DNA of 64,000 nucleotides from assembly GCF_900107725.1 (NCBI RefSeq), contig NZ_FNQO01000003.1, positions 124,001 to 188,000 of the forward strand, read 5' to 3'. Shown in pieces: positions 17,714 through 27,251 of this stretch. A program made the translations under genes and the position numbers. Source of the stretch: Microbulbifer marinus (GTDB lineage Bacteria; Pseudomonadota; Gammaproteobacteria; Pseudomonadales; Cellvibrionaceae). How positions within the stretch are numbered: position 1 is the first letter of the stretch; every line of letters begins with the position of its first letter. The notes beneath the pieces were generated by a model. It was not told where the DNA came from, searched no databases, and saw only the letters and a list, made by a program, of their open reading frames with translations.

Positions 17714-19057
17714 CTAGGCCGGTTCAGACTCGGCCCTGCGGCTATCGCGCCACCACAGGAATATTGCCAGCGCCACCGCCGGCGTGCCGAGTATCGCCAC
17801 ATAAATGAAGAACTGCGCATAACCCTCGGCATCCACCACGATACCGGAAAAACCGCTGATAAATTTGCCCGGCAAAGTCATCAGCGAACTGAACAGCGCA
17901 TATTGAGTGGCCGTGTAAGCCTGGTTAGTCAGGCTTGACAGGTAGGCGATAAACACCGCGTTGGAGATACCGCCGCTGATATTGTCCGCACTGATCACCA
18001 CCGCCAGCCAGAACCTGTCCGGCCCAACCTGTGCCAGGTGCGCGAACAGCAAGTTTGTGGCTGCGACCATCGCGGCGCCGAGGATCAGCGGGCGCATGAT
18101 GCCGTATCGCACGACCAGCAGGCCGCCGAGAAAGGAACCGATGATGGTGCAGAAGAATCCGAACACCTTGCCAATTTCGGCGATATCCGTCTTGCTGAAG
18201 CCGAGGTCCAGGTAGAAGGGATTGGCCATCACCCCCATGGCGATATCGCTCAAGCGGAAAATGCCGATAAACAGCAGCAGTACGATGGCAAAGCGGCCGT
18301 TGCGCTGGAAGAACTCGATAAATGGACAGGCCACCGCGCGCACGAACCATTCCTTCAGCGGGCTGTGTTCGCCGCTGCCCAACATGCGATCGACCCACTC
18401 GTGCTGGAACGGCTCGGCCCTATCCTTGATCAGACTGTGGTCCGGTTCGGCCACCAACAGCGTAGTAATGATGCCCACGCCCATCAGGATGGCCATTGTC
18501 GTATAGGAGGTGGACCAGCTGGCCAGCTCGGCGATGTAGAGGGCACCGGCACCGGCCACCAACAGCGCCACCCGGTAGCCGAACACGTAATTGGCGGCCA
18601 TGGCCCCCTGCAGTTCCTTGTCCACCGATTCGATTCGGTAGGCGTCGATCACCACGTCCTGGGAGGCGGAGCAGAAGGCCACCCAGACCGCCAGCAGCGC
18701 CACCTGAGTGAGGGCCAGTTGCGGGTTCAGGCTGGCCATACCGACCAGGCCCAGGGAGATTCCCAACTGGGATAACAGCATCCAGCTGCGCCGTTTGCCA
18801 AGCCACTTGGTCACGAATGGCAGACGCAGGTAATCAATGACCGGTGCCCAGAGCACCTTGATGGAAAAGGTGATACCCACCCAGGCAAAAAAGCCGATCG
18901 CGGTTCGGCTGACGCCGTAATCGCGCAACCAGGCAGTGAGCGTGGAGAAGACCAGCAACAGCGGCAGTCCGGCGGAAAAGCCGAGAAAGAACATGGCGAG
19001 TACACGGGGCTTCAGGTAGACCCGCAGCGCCTGCCCCCAAGTAAGTTTCTGCTGCAT
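17714..19057 (-). CDS. ampG: AmpG-type muropeptide MFS permease
   Basis: A 447-aa major facilitator with about 12-14 predicted helices. The N-terminal signature MFFLGFSAGLPLLLVFSTLTAW, the loop DYGVSRTAIGFF and the CSASQDVVIDAYR segment are typical of AmpG, which imports GlcNAc-anhydroMurNAc peptides from the periplasm for cell-wall recycling and, in species with an inducible AmpC, signals beta-lactam stress. AmpD and AmpE lie 4-5 kb away in the same window, so three muropeptide-recycling/signalling genes are near each other although not in one operon. The stop codon TAG lies in the duplicated CTAG target site of the adjacent MITE. Confidence 0.93.
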   Translation of the reverse strand: MQQKLTWGQALRVYLKPRVLAMFFLGFSAGLPLLLVFSTLTAWLRDYGVSRTAIGFFAWVGITFSIKVLWAPVIDYLRLPFVTKWLGKRRSWMLLSQLGISLGLVGMASLNPQLALTQVALLAVWVAFCSASQDVVIDAYRIESVDKELQGAMAANYVFGYRVALLVAGAGALYIAELASWSTSYTTMAILMGVGIITTLLVAEPDHSLIKDRAEPFQHEWVDRMLGSGEHSPLKEWFVRAVACPFIEFFQRNGRFAIVLLLFIGIFRLSDIAMGVMANPFYLDLGFSKTDIAEIGKVFGFFCTIIGSFLGGLLVVRYGIMRPLILGAAMVAATNLLFAHLAQVGPDRFWLAVVISADNISGGISNAVFIAYLSSLTNQAYTATQYALFSSLMTLPGKFISGFSGIVVDAEGYAQFFIYVAILGTPAVALAIFLWWRDSRRAESEPA

Positions 19058-19143
19058 GCTGCTTTATTACGTCCCTATGTTAGTCAGCGACACCCCGATG
19101 TTGCGCAAGGGGTATTGCGCCTGCGGTTACTCCGCGAGCGGTG

Positions 19144-19734
19144 TCAATGCCCCCAGGTCACCTCCAGCTCCGCTTCAGCCAGTTTGTTGGCATTCACATT
19201 GAAGCCCACTTTCGCCGCGGAGGCGTTCTCATCCAGCGGCAGTTCCTCCACTTTCAGGGCGTAGACCCGGAACTGATAGCGGTGGTCGCCGTGCCCCTGC
19301 GGCGGGCAGGCGCCACCGTAGCCGGGTGCACCGTAGTCGTTGCGAGCCTGAACCGCTTCCGGGATCAGCCCATTCTTGGGATCGCCGGCACCTTCGGGCA
19401 GGCTGGTGACATCGGCGGGGATATTGAATACCACCCAGTGCCACCAGCCACTGCCGGTGGGTGCATCCGGGTCATGCACCATGACCGCAAAGCTCTTGGT
19501 GCCTTCCGGTGCGCCACTCCAACTGAGTTGCGGGGAAATATTTTCACCTCCGCAACCGTGGTACACATGCGCCTGAGGCATGCGCTCGCCGGCTTGCAGG
19601 GTCTTCGAAGTGAGCGTGAATTCGGCAGCGGAGGACATGGCGGAGATCACCGTTAACGTAGTGGCAGCCACCAGTTTAGCAACCGACCGCTTGCCGTTGC
19701 TGTGCATCTTATGACTCAGTGTTGCAGTATTCAT
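19144..19734 (-). CDS. Secreted PEBP / YbhB-YbcL family protein
   Basis: A 196-aa protein of the phosphatidylethanolamine-binding (Raf-kinase-inhibitor-like) family. The ligand-pocket motif DPDAPTGSGWWHW is clear, and the downstream GYGGACPPQGHGDHRYQF matches YbhB/YbcL. A signal peptide is visible (about 17-36, VAKLVAATTLTVISAMSSAAE), placing it in the periplasm like YbcL; a start at 19707 (MHSNGKRS) is also possible. Substrate is unknown. Its ATG overlaps the stop of the upstream dehydratase gene by 4 nt, so the two are translationally coupled. Confidence 0.92.
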   Translation of the reverse strand: MNTATLSHKMHSNGKRSVAKLVAATTLTVISAMSSAAEFTLTSKTLQAGERMPQAHVYHGCGGENISPQLSWSGAPEGTKSFAVMVHDPDAPTGSGWWHWVVFNIPADVTSLPEGAGDPKNGLIPEAVQARNDYGAPGYGGACPPQGHGDHRYQFRVYALKVEELPLDENASAAKVGFNVNANKLAEAELEVTWGH

Positions 19735-20726
19735 TGACTCTCCTCTCCATCGGCGAACAGGTCGGCAATCCTGATCAGGTCCATATTGCCGCCGGTCAAC
19801 ACCACGGCGACATTCTTATTGCGAAAACGCGCCCGGTGTTCCAGCACAGCGGCCAGCCCGACTGCGGCGGACGGCTCCACTAACTGCTTGGTACGCGTCC
19901 ACAGCAGGCGCATGGCTTCCACGATACCATGCTCGCTGACTGTCACTATATCGCGCACTGTCCGCCGTATCACGGCGTAGTTGCGGCGCCCGAGTGTCGT
20001 GCGCAGGCCATCGGCGATGGTTTCCGGCGCCTGCGGCGTGGTGATATGCACACCGCCACGCAGGGAGCGCTGGGCGTCGTCGGCGCCCGCCGGTTCGGCA
20101 CCGATCACGATGACTTCCGGTGCCAGGGCGGCGATGGCAAGGCCGATGCCGGCGAGCAGGCCGCCGCCGCCGACCGGTGCCACCACAACATCCGGCATAA
20201 ATCCCTGCTCCCGGCACTGCTGCACTATTTCGAGTGCCACTGTGCCCTGCCCGGCGATGATACGGCGATCGTCGAACGGTGGCACGACGTGGGCTCCACT
20301 CTGCTCCACCACTTTCTGCAGCGCTGACTCCCGATCGGCCTGGGTGGGACCGCAGATCACAATCTCGGCACCATATCCGGCGACAGCCGCACGCTTGGCT
20401 AATGGCGCCGTCTCCGGCATCACGACCGTGCAGGCGAGCCCACGCTCCGCCGCCGCCCAGGCCAGCGCAGCGCCGTGATTGCCGGAGGAGTGAGTGGCCA
20501 CCATCTGCGTATCTGGTGGCAGCTGTGCGAGCGCATTGCTGGCGCCGCGCGCCTTGAAAGCACCCACTTTCTGCAGGTGTTCACATTTGAACCAGAGGTT
20601 CGCGCCACTGAATTCATCCAGCTGCCGACTGCTGATCAAGGGGGTGTGGTGAATCCGGCCGGCAATATTTTGTGCGGCGGTAAATACATCGGCGCTGGTG
20701 GGCAGGTCATTCTGGTCCGTTGTCAT
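19731..20726 (-). CDS. PLP-dependent threonine/serine dehydratase family protein
   Basis: A 331-aa fold-type II PLP enzyme (threonine/serine dehydratase, serine racemase group). The PLP lysine lies in KVGAFKARGASNAL, the substrate loop is SSGNHGAALAWAA (SxGNHG), and the PLP-phosphate glycine loop is PVGGGGLLAG. The C-terminal regulatory ACT domain of biosynthetic IlvA is absent, so this is a catabolic or racemase-type enzyme; likely reaction is deamination of L-Ser/L-Thr to 2-oxoacids. I prefer the ATG at 20724-20726 (MTTDQND); an upstream start at 20786 would add 20 residues without support. Coupled to the PEBP gene downstream. Confidence 0.92.
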   Translation of the reverse strand: MTTDQNDLPTSADVFTAAQNIAGRIHHTPLISSRQLDEFSGANLWFKCEHLQKVGAFKARGASNALAQLPPDTQMVATHSSGNHGAALAWAAAERGLACTVVMPETAPLAKRAAVAGYGAEIVICGPTQADRESALQKVVEQSGAHVVPPFDDRRIIAGQGTVALEIVQQCREQGFMPDVVVAPVGGGGLLAGIGLAIAALAPEVIVIGAEPAGADDAQRSLRGGVHITTPQAPETIADGLRTTLGRRNYAVIRRTVRDIVTVSEHGIVEAMRLLWTRTKQLVEPSAAVGLAAVLEHRARFRNKNVAVVLTGGNMDLIRIADLFADGEESQ

Positions 20727-20874
20727 AAGTATTGAGGTTAAGGAAACTGGTTGGTGTTTAGAGCCGGGGGACGCCGTCTGCAGCAAGTCCGGGCACTAAA
20801 AAGTAGCGCTCCCAGGCAAATTTGGCGAGCAGACGGCCAGACACCGCACCGAAGTGCCTGCAACGGCAGCGAAT

Positions 20875-22338
20875 TCAGCGCAATAATCGCAGCAGTTTAA
20901 ACTTTCTGGCATTGAACGGCGCGTAACGCAAATCCAGGTCGAGGAAATTACTGCGCTTCATCACCGCCTTGAAGTGACTGAAAGTGCGGAAGCCATGCTC
21001 CCCATGATAGGCGCCCATGCCACTCGCACCGACGCCGCCAAAAGGCAGCTCGTGCGCAGTCATGAACATCATGCAGTCGTTGACGCAGGCGTTGCCGGAA
21101 CTGCAACGGGAGAGAATGCGATCGGCGGTGGCGTCATCCTTCGTGAAGACGTACAGAGCCAGCGGTTTCTCTCGGCTGTTGACGAATTCCTCGGCCTCGC
21201 TGAAGTCGTCGAGTTCCACTACCGGTAGCACCGGTCCGAAAATCTCTTCCTGCATGACCGCCGCTTCGGCACTGACATTGCGCAGCAGGGTCGGCGCTAC
21301 AAAACAGCCGTCGACATCCACCTGCCCGCCGAATACTAGCTCGCCATCGTCAAGGAGATTTGCCAGCCGTTCCGCGTGGCCGCTGTTTATGATGCGGCCA
21401 TAATCCGGTGACTGGCGCGCATCTGCGCCGAACATCGCTACGGTGGCTTTTTCGATCGCCGGCAGCAGGCGGTCTGCGGTGGCCCTGGTGCACAGCAGGT
21501 AATCCGGCGCGATACAGGTCTGGCCCGCGTTGGTGAACTTGCCCCAGGCGATACGCCGTGCGGCTACCTCAAGATCGGCGTCATCGGCGACAATACAGGG
21601 ACTCTTCCCGCCCAGTTCCAGGGTCACCGGGGTCAGGTGCTTGGCGGCGGCAGCCATGACGATCTTGCCCACCCGGCCGCCACCGGTATACAGGATATGA
21701 TCCCAGCGCTGTTCGAGCAGCGCAGTGGTTTCCGGAACTGCGCCCTCGACACAGGCAAACGCATCGCGATCCAGGTAGCGCGGCAGCAGCTCCGCGACCA
21801 AGCCGGAAGTTGCTGGCGCTAGCTCCGAGGGTTTCAGTACCGCGCAGTTGCCGGCGGCGATCGCCGGCACCAGTGGCGACAGTAACAGTTGCAGGGGGTA
21901 ATTCCAGGCGCCGATGATCAACACTACCCCGAGAGGTTCCGGCAGCACGTAGCTCTTCGCGGGCTGGGCGACAATGGGAGTGGCTGCACGCCGTGGCCGG
22001 GCCCATTGCTTCAGGTGCTTGAGGGCGTGATCGATGTCACCGTACAGCGCGGAGACTTCGGTCATGAAACCTTCCTGCGGCGCCTTGTGCAGATCACGCT
22101 GCAATGCCTGCAGGAAGCGGGACTCGTTTTCGGAAAGCATGCTCCGCAGCTGCCGCAACTGTTGTCGCCGCCAGCCCAGTTCGGCAGACATGCCACTGCG
22201 AAAGTAGGTGCGCAGACCCGCGACCAGAGCCGCGGCATTCAGATCATCGACTGAGCCTGGTTTCGACGCCATTTGAGGTTCCAACGAAGACACTTCCAAC
22301 TCGCTACCCCCGGGCAGATTTTCGCCCAAACTTCTCAT
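20875..22338 (-). CDS. Class 3-type aldehyde dehydrogenase
   Basis: A 487-aa NAD(P)-dependent aldehyde dehydrogenase of the ALDH3 group (fatty, aromatic or coniferyl aldehydes). Motifs: cofactor-binding VVLIIGAWNYPLQL and YTGGGRVGKIVM, the general-base Glu in TLELGGKSP, the catalytic Cys in NAGQTCIAPDY, and EEIFGPVLPVV. The C-terminus (LRYAPFNARKFKLLRLLR) is short, without a clear membrane anchor. The ATG at 22272 (MASKPGSV), preceded by GGAA, may be the true start, which would shorten the protein by 22 residues. No obvious operon partner. Confidence 0.93.
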   Translation of the reverse strand: MRSLGENLPGGSELEVSSLEPQMASKPGSVDDLNAAALVAGLRTYFRSGMSAELGWRRQQLRQLRSMLSENESRFLQALQRDLHKAPQEGFMTEVSALYGDIDHALKHLKQWARPRRAATPIVAQPAKSYVLPEPLGVVLIIGAWNYPLQLLLSPLVPAIAAGNCAVLKPSELAPATSGLVAELLPRYLDRDAFACVEGAVPETTALLEQRWDHILYTGGGRVGKIVMAAAAKHLTPVTLELGGKSPCIVADDADLEVAARRIAWGKFTNAGQTCIAPDYLLCTRATADRLLPAIEKATVAMFGADARQSPDYGRIINSGHAERLANLLDDGELVFGGQVDVDGCFVAPTLLRNVSAEAAVMQEEIFGPVLPVVELDDFSEAEEFVNSREKPLALYVFTKDDATADRILSRCSSGNACVNDCMMFMTAHELPFGGVGASGMGAYHGEHGFRTFSHFKAVMKRSNFLDLDLRYAPFNARKFKLLRLLR

Positions 22339-22492
22339 TTATAGTTATCGGGCTCCAGCGGAAATAAATTCCCACGCGGCCCCGTCGGGCGCAATATCTT
22401 GGGAAGCCACCGGCAAGTCAACAAAGCAACAGGAACAATGTTCTAAACTTGGCGCCAGTTCACTCTCATCGTGCTAGCGCCGTGCGGTTTAC

Positions 22493-23371
22493 TTAAAAAT
22501 CGAACAGCACCGCGAGGGCCAGCGCGGTAATCCACAACAGGAGTGCCCGGGATAGCAGCGCCTGTAAACCTTCGAGCTGTGCTCCACAGACCCGCTGGCC
22601 TTCAGGCACTTCAAATCCTGCATTGCACTCGCTGGCGTCGATACCGCCAAGTGCCCCCTCCAGATACGCCTCCAGTACCTCGGCGGTATCCCGCTCGCGA
22701 CAGGTGAGACACTGGCGCCAGGCACGGTAGCAGCCGGCAAAGTTGCCGACGATGGCAAAGCTGAAGCCCATGACACGCACCGGCAGCCACTCGAGCAACC
22801 ACAGCCAGCGCGCTGCAGTGGCACCGCCCTCCTCACCGCGGACCTGCTCCGCGTAGAGGGCGCTAAGGCGAAACAGCAGCGCGCCGGGAATACCCAGCAG
22901 AATGAACCAGAAAAGTACCGCAAACAGCCTCTCAAACGCACAGTAAGCGGCACCGCGAAATACCTGCTCGTGCAGCCGCTGGCCGTCACCCGGCTCTTCG
23001 TGCAATTCGCGTATCAGCGGTGCCGCGGCCTGACGCGCGGAACTCAGATCGCCGCGATACCAGCTGCGCAGGTAATCGGACAGCATCTCATTGAAATTGC
23101 CGCGGCCGAGGCAGTACAGCAGCAGTGGTACGCCCAGTAACAGGGTGCCGAGTCCGCCGAGCAGCACTTCGGCCAGTACCATCAATGTCGCGGCGAACAG
23201 CGCCGGCGGCAGGATACTGGCTCCCAACAGCAGGCCCGGATCCTTGCGCAGGCGCTCAACGCCAGTGAGTCGACTGCGCCACCACTGAAACCAGTCATCC
23301 CGGTGCATGGGCGCACCGGATCCCCACAATTGCACCAGCGCCAGTGCCAGCAGCACGATTAGCAGTGCCAT
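22493..23371 (-). CDS. ampE: AmpE, regulatory inner-membrane protein
   Basis: A 292-aa multi-pass inner-membrane protein of the AmpE/CobD-like family. Predicted helices are at the N-terminus (MALLIVLLALALVQL), about 48-90, about 145-170, and at the C-terminus (LLLWITALALAVLFDF). The family pattern LGRGNFNEMLSDYLRSW fits AmpE. E. coli AmpE has a modulatory role with AmpD in beta-lactamase regulation, mechanism unclear. It follows ampD by about 100 nt on the same strand, the conserved ampDE order. Confidence 0.9.
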   Translation of the reverse strand: MALLIVLLALALVQLWGSGAPMHRDDWFQWWRSRLTGVERLRKDPGLLLGASILPPALFAATLMVLAEVLLGGLGTLLLGVPLLLYCLGRGNFNEMLSDYLRSWYRGDLSSARQAAAPLIRELHEEPGDGQRLHEQVFRGAAYCAFERLFAVLFWFILLGIPGALLFRLSALYAEQVRGEEGGATAARWLWLLEWLPVRVMGFSFAIVGNFAGCYRAWRQCLTCRERDTAEVLEAYLEGALGGIDASECNAGFEVPEGQRVCGAQLEGLQALLSRALLLWITALALAVLFDF

Positions 23372-23475
23372 AGTATTTCTCGACGTTTGGATTTATTGGA
23401 GAAGAATAACGCCAGCGCGGCTGACGGGAAAGCCACTTGCCAATGGAACGGCAACCTGTCGGCGCACAACAGCCC

Positions 23476-24039
23476 TCAGGCGGCGATCACTTGATCCAGC
23501 TCGCGGAAGTAGCGCTGCCAATCGAACCCCGGCCCCGGATCCAGCTTGCGGCCCGGCGCAATGTCGGAGTGGCCGGTAATTCTGTCTTTGTCGATTGCCG
23601 GATAGGCCGCCATGATGGCGGCCGTCACCTCGGCCAGCGAGCGGTATTGGGCGTCGGTATAGGTGTCCGTGTCCAGCCCTTCCAGCTCGATGCCAATGGA
23701 AAAATCATTGCAGTTGCATCGCCCCTCGAACTCCGACTGCCCGGCATGCCAAGCACGCCGGTCCAGGGGAACATACTGGGTTACCCGGCCGTCGCGGTCG
23801 ATCAGGATATGCGCGGAGACCTGCAGTGCGGCAATCTCGGCAAAATACGGATGGGCATCGATATCCAGCTGCCCGAGGAAGAAAGCGTCTATGTAGGGAC
23901 CACCGTACTGCCCCGGTGGCAGGCTGATACTGTGGATCACAAGTAGGTCGACCGGGCAGCTTTCCGGCCGGCTGTTACAGTGGGGGCTGGGAACCTGGCG
24001 CGCTCCGGACAACCAGCCGGAATCCAGTTGGTATTTCAC
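23476..24039 (-). CDS. ampD: AmpD 1,6-anhydro-N-acetylmuramyl-L-alanine amidase
   Basis: A 187-aa cytosolic zinc amidase of muropeptide recycling; it splits anhydroMurNAc from the stem peptide. Zinc ligands H36 (LLVIHSIS), H157 and D167 (TGHSDIAPGRKLDPGP) and the YVPLDRRAWHAG segment match E. coli AmpD. I start it at GTG 24037-24039 (VKYQLDSGWLSGAR), which aligns with the family's MLLEEGWLVGAR and has GGAG 9 nt upstream; the open frame reaching to 24177 is much longer than the family. Loss of AmpD derepresses AmpC in other species. Upstream of ampE, downstream of the DUF1631 pair. Confidence 0.95.
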   Translation of the reverse strand: MKYQLDSGWLSGARQVPSPHCNSRPESCPVDLLVIHSISLPPGQYGGPYIDAFFLGQLDIDAHPYFAEIAALQVSAHILIDRDGRVTQYVPLDRRAWHAGQSEFEGRCNCNDFSIGIELEGLDTDTYTDAQYRSLAEVTAAIMAAYPAIDKDRITGHSDIAPGRKLDPGPGFDWQRYFRELDQVIAA

Positions 24040-24273
24040 TCGCTGATCTCCGCTCCGACAGACTGCGGCTCCGGATTGCGCCCCGGAGCCCCGGCAAAAC
24101 ACCATTCTATGGAAGCGGTGATCGATATGCCAATCGGCATGATTCCGCCAGCCGCGGGATTTCGAGATGCAGAGCACTGGAGCCGGTTAAGCGGCACGCG
24201 GCCGCTGAAAATACCGTGGGTTTACAGACAGGCTTTGGCATCCGCGGCCGCGGGTGCCAAAAACTGAGCATAA

Positions 24274-26784
24274 TCAGACAACCGCCTCTCTGTCGTCCAC
24301 TGTGACAGCGATTTTGCTTTCGCCAATGCTGCCCACAACATGTTTCAACGCCCGCTCGAATAGCGGCCCCTTATCCAGCGGCTGTATCACCTCGTCGCGC
24401 AGCGCGTGCGCCAGCTCCAGTCGCGAATACACCGCCACCTTGGCGCCCGAACGATTTACAAACATGAATTTATCCAGTTCCCTGATGATTGCGGCCAGAC
24501 GGCAGCGAATCGGCGGCTTGTCCGGCGCGTGCAGCATGAACCAGCTGTACTTCAGGTGATAGGTCTGACGCCAGCACTCATCACTGTCCGCCAGCGGCTC
24601 CAGATCTTTTGTCTCGGCCACTGGCGCCGCCTCGGCGACCTGCTGCAGCTCTTCCACCGCGGGCAGATCGGTTTCCCGATCAAGCAACTGCGCACTTGGC
24701 GCTTCTTCGGCGGCCGGGGATTCCGCACTTGTCTCAGCCGCCGGCTCATCGACCGCCGGCGCCCCGTAGGCTTCGGCCTCCGGCTCGGCCACGACTGGAA
24801 CCTCTGGAATCTCCAGCACGCTGTCCGCTTCGCGCAGCAGCTCCTGCACCAGTCGCTCGCGGGTGCGGCGCTCGCGCTCCGACTCGACCCGCTCGCCGAG
24901 AGCCTGGCGCTCCCGATACAGAGCGTTCAGCCCCTGCATCAGGCGCTGCCGGTCACCAATACTGAGCGATAACGATTTCGCTCCGTCGTCCAGACGCTTG
25001 CGCAAGCCGGGTAACAGTTGCTGCATCTTGAAACGGCTCTCTGGCATAGGCGCAACGACACTCCATACCAGATCCCTCGCGGTCAACACATTGCGGCGCC
25101 AGTTGGTGCTGTCCGTACCCTCCTTGAGACAGGTGCGGAACAGTACACTGTTCCAGACGCGATTGAGCCATTGGTGCACGATTTTTGGCAGCTTGCGCTC
25201 TGCGGTCAGAGCGTCAAATACCGCCGCCACCCGTGCCTTGGCCGCCTCCACCCGCGCACTGCCGTGGGCTTCATCGACTGTGCGCCGCTCCATCACTTCG
25301 GCCCGGCGCCGCTCGCGCTCGACAAAGTCCTCGAAAGACTGCAACAGGCGGACAAAGATGCCTTCGTCGCTGTCAAAGTCCTTCAATACCTGTTCAACCA
25401 CCACACAAACCTGGCGGTAAAACGGCTCTTTCTCGTAATTTTCTCCCGGTTGCCAGCCGATAGCCGCATCGGCCAGCGCATTGAACAATTTGCGTGCCGG
25501 ATGTCCGCCTTTGCTGAAGAAGGCCTTGTCGGCGACCGCGAGTTTCAACAGCGGCAATTGCAGTCGGATCAGCTGCACCTTGATCGGTTCCGCAAGGTTG
25601 CGGTCTTCCAGCATGAAGGAGAACAGCAGGTCCACCATGCGGATAACTTCCGTATCCAGCTCGTGCAGTGAAGCGCTTTTCTTCGCCTCCACCAGGCGCT
25701 GCTGTAGCAGGCTGCTGACATCCAGCACCTGCCCGAGCACGTTTTCCTGTAGCGGAATCGACTGCAGGGCACCCAGGTGTTGCAGTAGATCGGGTGTCTC
25801 CATCGACACGACACCGGAGGCAGCCGGAACCAGTCCGTAACCACCGTTCGCGCTACCGGCATCATTGCCGACAGCGGGCACCTGCCCTGCGGTCGCCCCG
25901 GGATAGCCTCCGGGCACTATCGGCCCGTTGGGTACAGCCCCCCCGCCGGCAAATCCCGTGGCGGCAGTCGGATGTCCCTGGGGAGCAGGAGGCATTGGTG
26001 TTCCGGTTGGTGTTGCTGCGCCGCCACTGTTACCGGCCGGCATACGCGGCGCGCCGGGCCGCGAGACCTGCCTGCGCTGCAGCAAGGGATCTTTCAAGCC
26101 CGGCAAGACGCCCTTTTCTATCAGCAGCTGGTTGCAGTTCTGATAGAGCGTGGCGAGCTTTGCGGCGAGCCGCAGTTCAAACATTTTCAGTACCGTCAGG
26201 CGTGCGCGCAGATGGATATCCAGAGGCTTGAGCGCCTCCCCGAAAGCGCGGCAAAGGACTGACGGCGACAGCGGCATATTTTCGTCGTATACCTTGACCG
26301 GCAGCAGCGTATCCAGGCGCAGTGCCAGTTCGGCGATCGGGCTCGCGCAATCGCGTTTCACATCGGCAATGATGGATTTCATCGCGACCTGCTGCTCCAG
26401 GTCGTCGTTCTGAACCAGAGACAGCCCCTCTTCGGCTGGCAAGTCCGTCTCTGCTTGCGGTGCCCGGCTATCAATATCGGCAAAGCCGTTCTTGACCGAA
26501 ACGACGAAACGATCGGTCATTCGGTTGCGCTCGAGTCGCAACACCCGCAGTGCCTGGAACAGTCCATCTTGCTCTTCCTGGCTGTGCACCTTTTCCGCCA
26601 TTGCAAACAAGGTGTCATCTACACCGGCGAACACTTCTTTTATACGTGCAAACAGCCAACTGCTGGCGGTATCGCGCACACTGACTACGGCGGAAGGGAG
26701 GGGGCAGTCATTAGAAGACCGCCTGGTCACGTCGGATTTGTTGTTGGAAAAAGCAACGACGCGGGAAAATTCATTCGTGTCCAT
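24274..26784 (-). CDS. DUF1631 family protein, distal copy of a tandem pair
   Basis: An 836-aa protein of the DUF1631 family, long annotated, without support, as thymidine phosphorylase. Conserved blocks shared with the neighbour copy: CPLPSAVVSVRDTASSWLFA near the N-terminus, SKGGHPARKLFNALADAAIGW in the middle, WLNRVWNSVLFRTC, and the C-terminal KFMFVNRSGAKVAVYSRLELA. A low-complexity Pro/Gly/Ala linker (about 245-320) joins an N-terminal and a C-terminal helical half; an acidic linker near 690-760 precedes a C-terminal PilZ-like segment (YSWFMLHAPDKPPIRCRLAAI). No signal or membrane segment. Function unknown. Confidence 0.9.
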   Translation of the reverse strand: MDTNEFSRVVAFSNNKSDVTRRSSNDCPLPSAVVSVRDTASSWLFARIKEVFAGVDDTLFAMAEKVHSQEEQDGLFQALRVLRLERNRMTDRFVVSVKNGFADIDSRAPQAETDLPAEEGLSLVQNDDLEQQVAMKSIIADVKRDCASPIAELALRLDTLLPVKVYDENMPLSPSVLCRAFGEALKPLDIHLRARLTVLKMFELRLAAKLATLYQNCNQLLIEKGVLPGLKDPLLQRRQVSRPGAPRMPAGNSGGAATPTGTPMPPAPQGHPTAATGFAGGGAVPNGPIVPGGYPGATAGQVPAVGNDAGSANGGYGLVPAASGVVSMETPDLLQHLGALQSIPLQENVLGQVLDVSSLLQQRLVEAKKSASLHELDTEVIRMVDLLFSFMLEDRNLAEPIKVQLIRLQLPLLKLAVADKAFFSKGGHPARKLFNALADAAIGWQPGENYEKEPFYRQVCVVVEQVLKDFDSDEGIFVRLLQSFEDFVERERRRAEVMERRTVDEAHGSARVEAAKARVAAVFDALTAERKLPKIVHQWLNRVWNSVLFRTCLKEGTDSTNWRRNVLTARDLVWSVVAPMPESRFKMQQLLPGLRKRLDDGAKSLSLSIGDRQRLMQGLNALYRERQALGERVESERERRTRERLVQELLREADSVLEIPEVPVVAEPEAEAYGAPAVDEPAAETSAESPAAEEAPSAQLLDRETDLPAVEELQQVAEAAPVAETKDLEPLADSDECWRQTYHLKYSWFMLHAPDKPPIRCRLAAIIRELDKFMFVNRSGAKVAVYSRLELAHALRDEVIQPLDKGPLFERALKHVVGSIGESKIAVTVDDREAVV

Positions 26785-27251
26785 TTCAGCCTCTATACGC
26801 CACCCTGGCGCTGAGAAATTTTATTTCTCCGGCGGTCAACCCTGACCACATCGGATCCAGCTTAAATCAAGTACCCATTAGAGGAACAAAAAAGAGATAT
26901 CTGGTGCCCGCCCCGAACGGTTAGAGAGACCCTCACCAGATGAAAAACGCGACAGATTTCACACTTTTTGCGGTATTTCTGCGCCAAGGAGAATATCGGG
27001 CAATTAGAACTAACACGCAAGGGGAATGCGGTCAGTTAGACGCCGAATTGCGCAAAATATTTTCAGGTCTTGTTGGAGAGACAGGAATGGCAGTCAAAAC
27101 TTTTTCAACATGACACCAATAGGCAAGCGGCCTTGAAAATGACGCCAGCCGCCAAAATTCGGGGAAAAAAGCGCCAACAGAAGTGATAGCTACCAGTCGA
27201 ACCCGGCCCGACTGGCGCCAGAAAAGTTGAAATTAGCGCCACTCACGGACA
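26785..27251. other. 467-bp intergenic region between the DUF1631 paralogues
   Basis: I see no open frame longer than about 60 codons with a credible start, no RNA gene and no strong hairpin. It is more AT-rich than the flanking genes, so it may hold the promoter of the distal copy rather than continue an operon. Confidence 0.5.
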
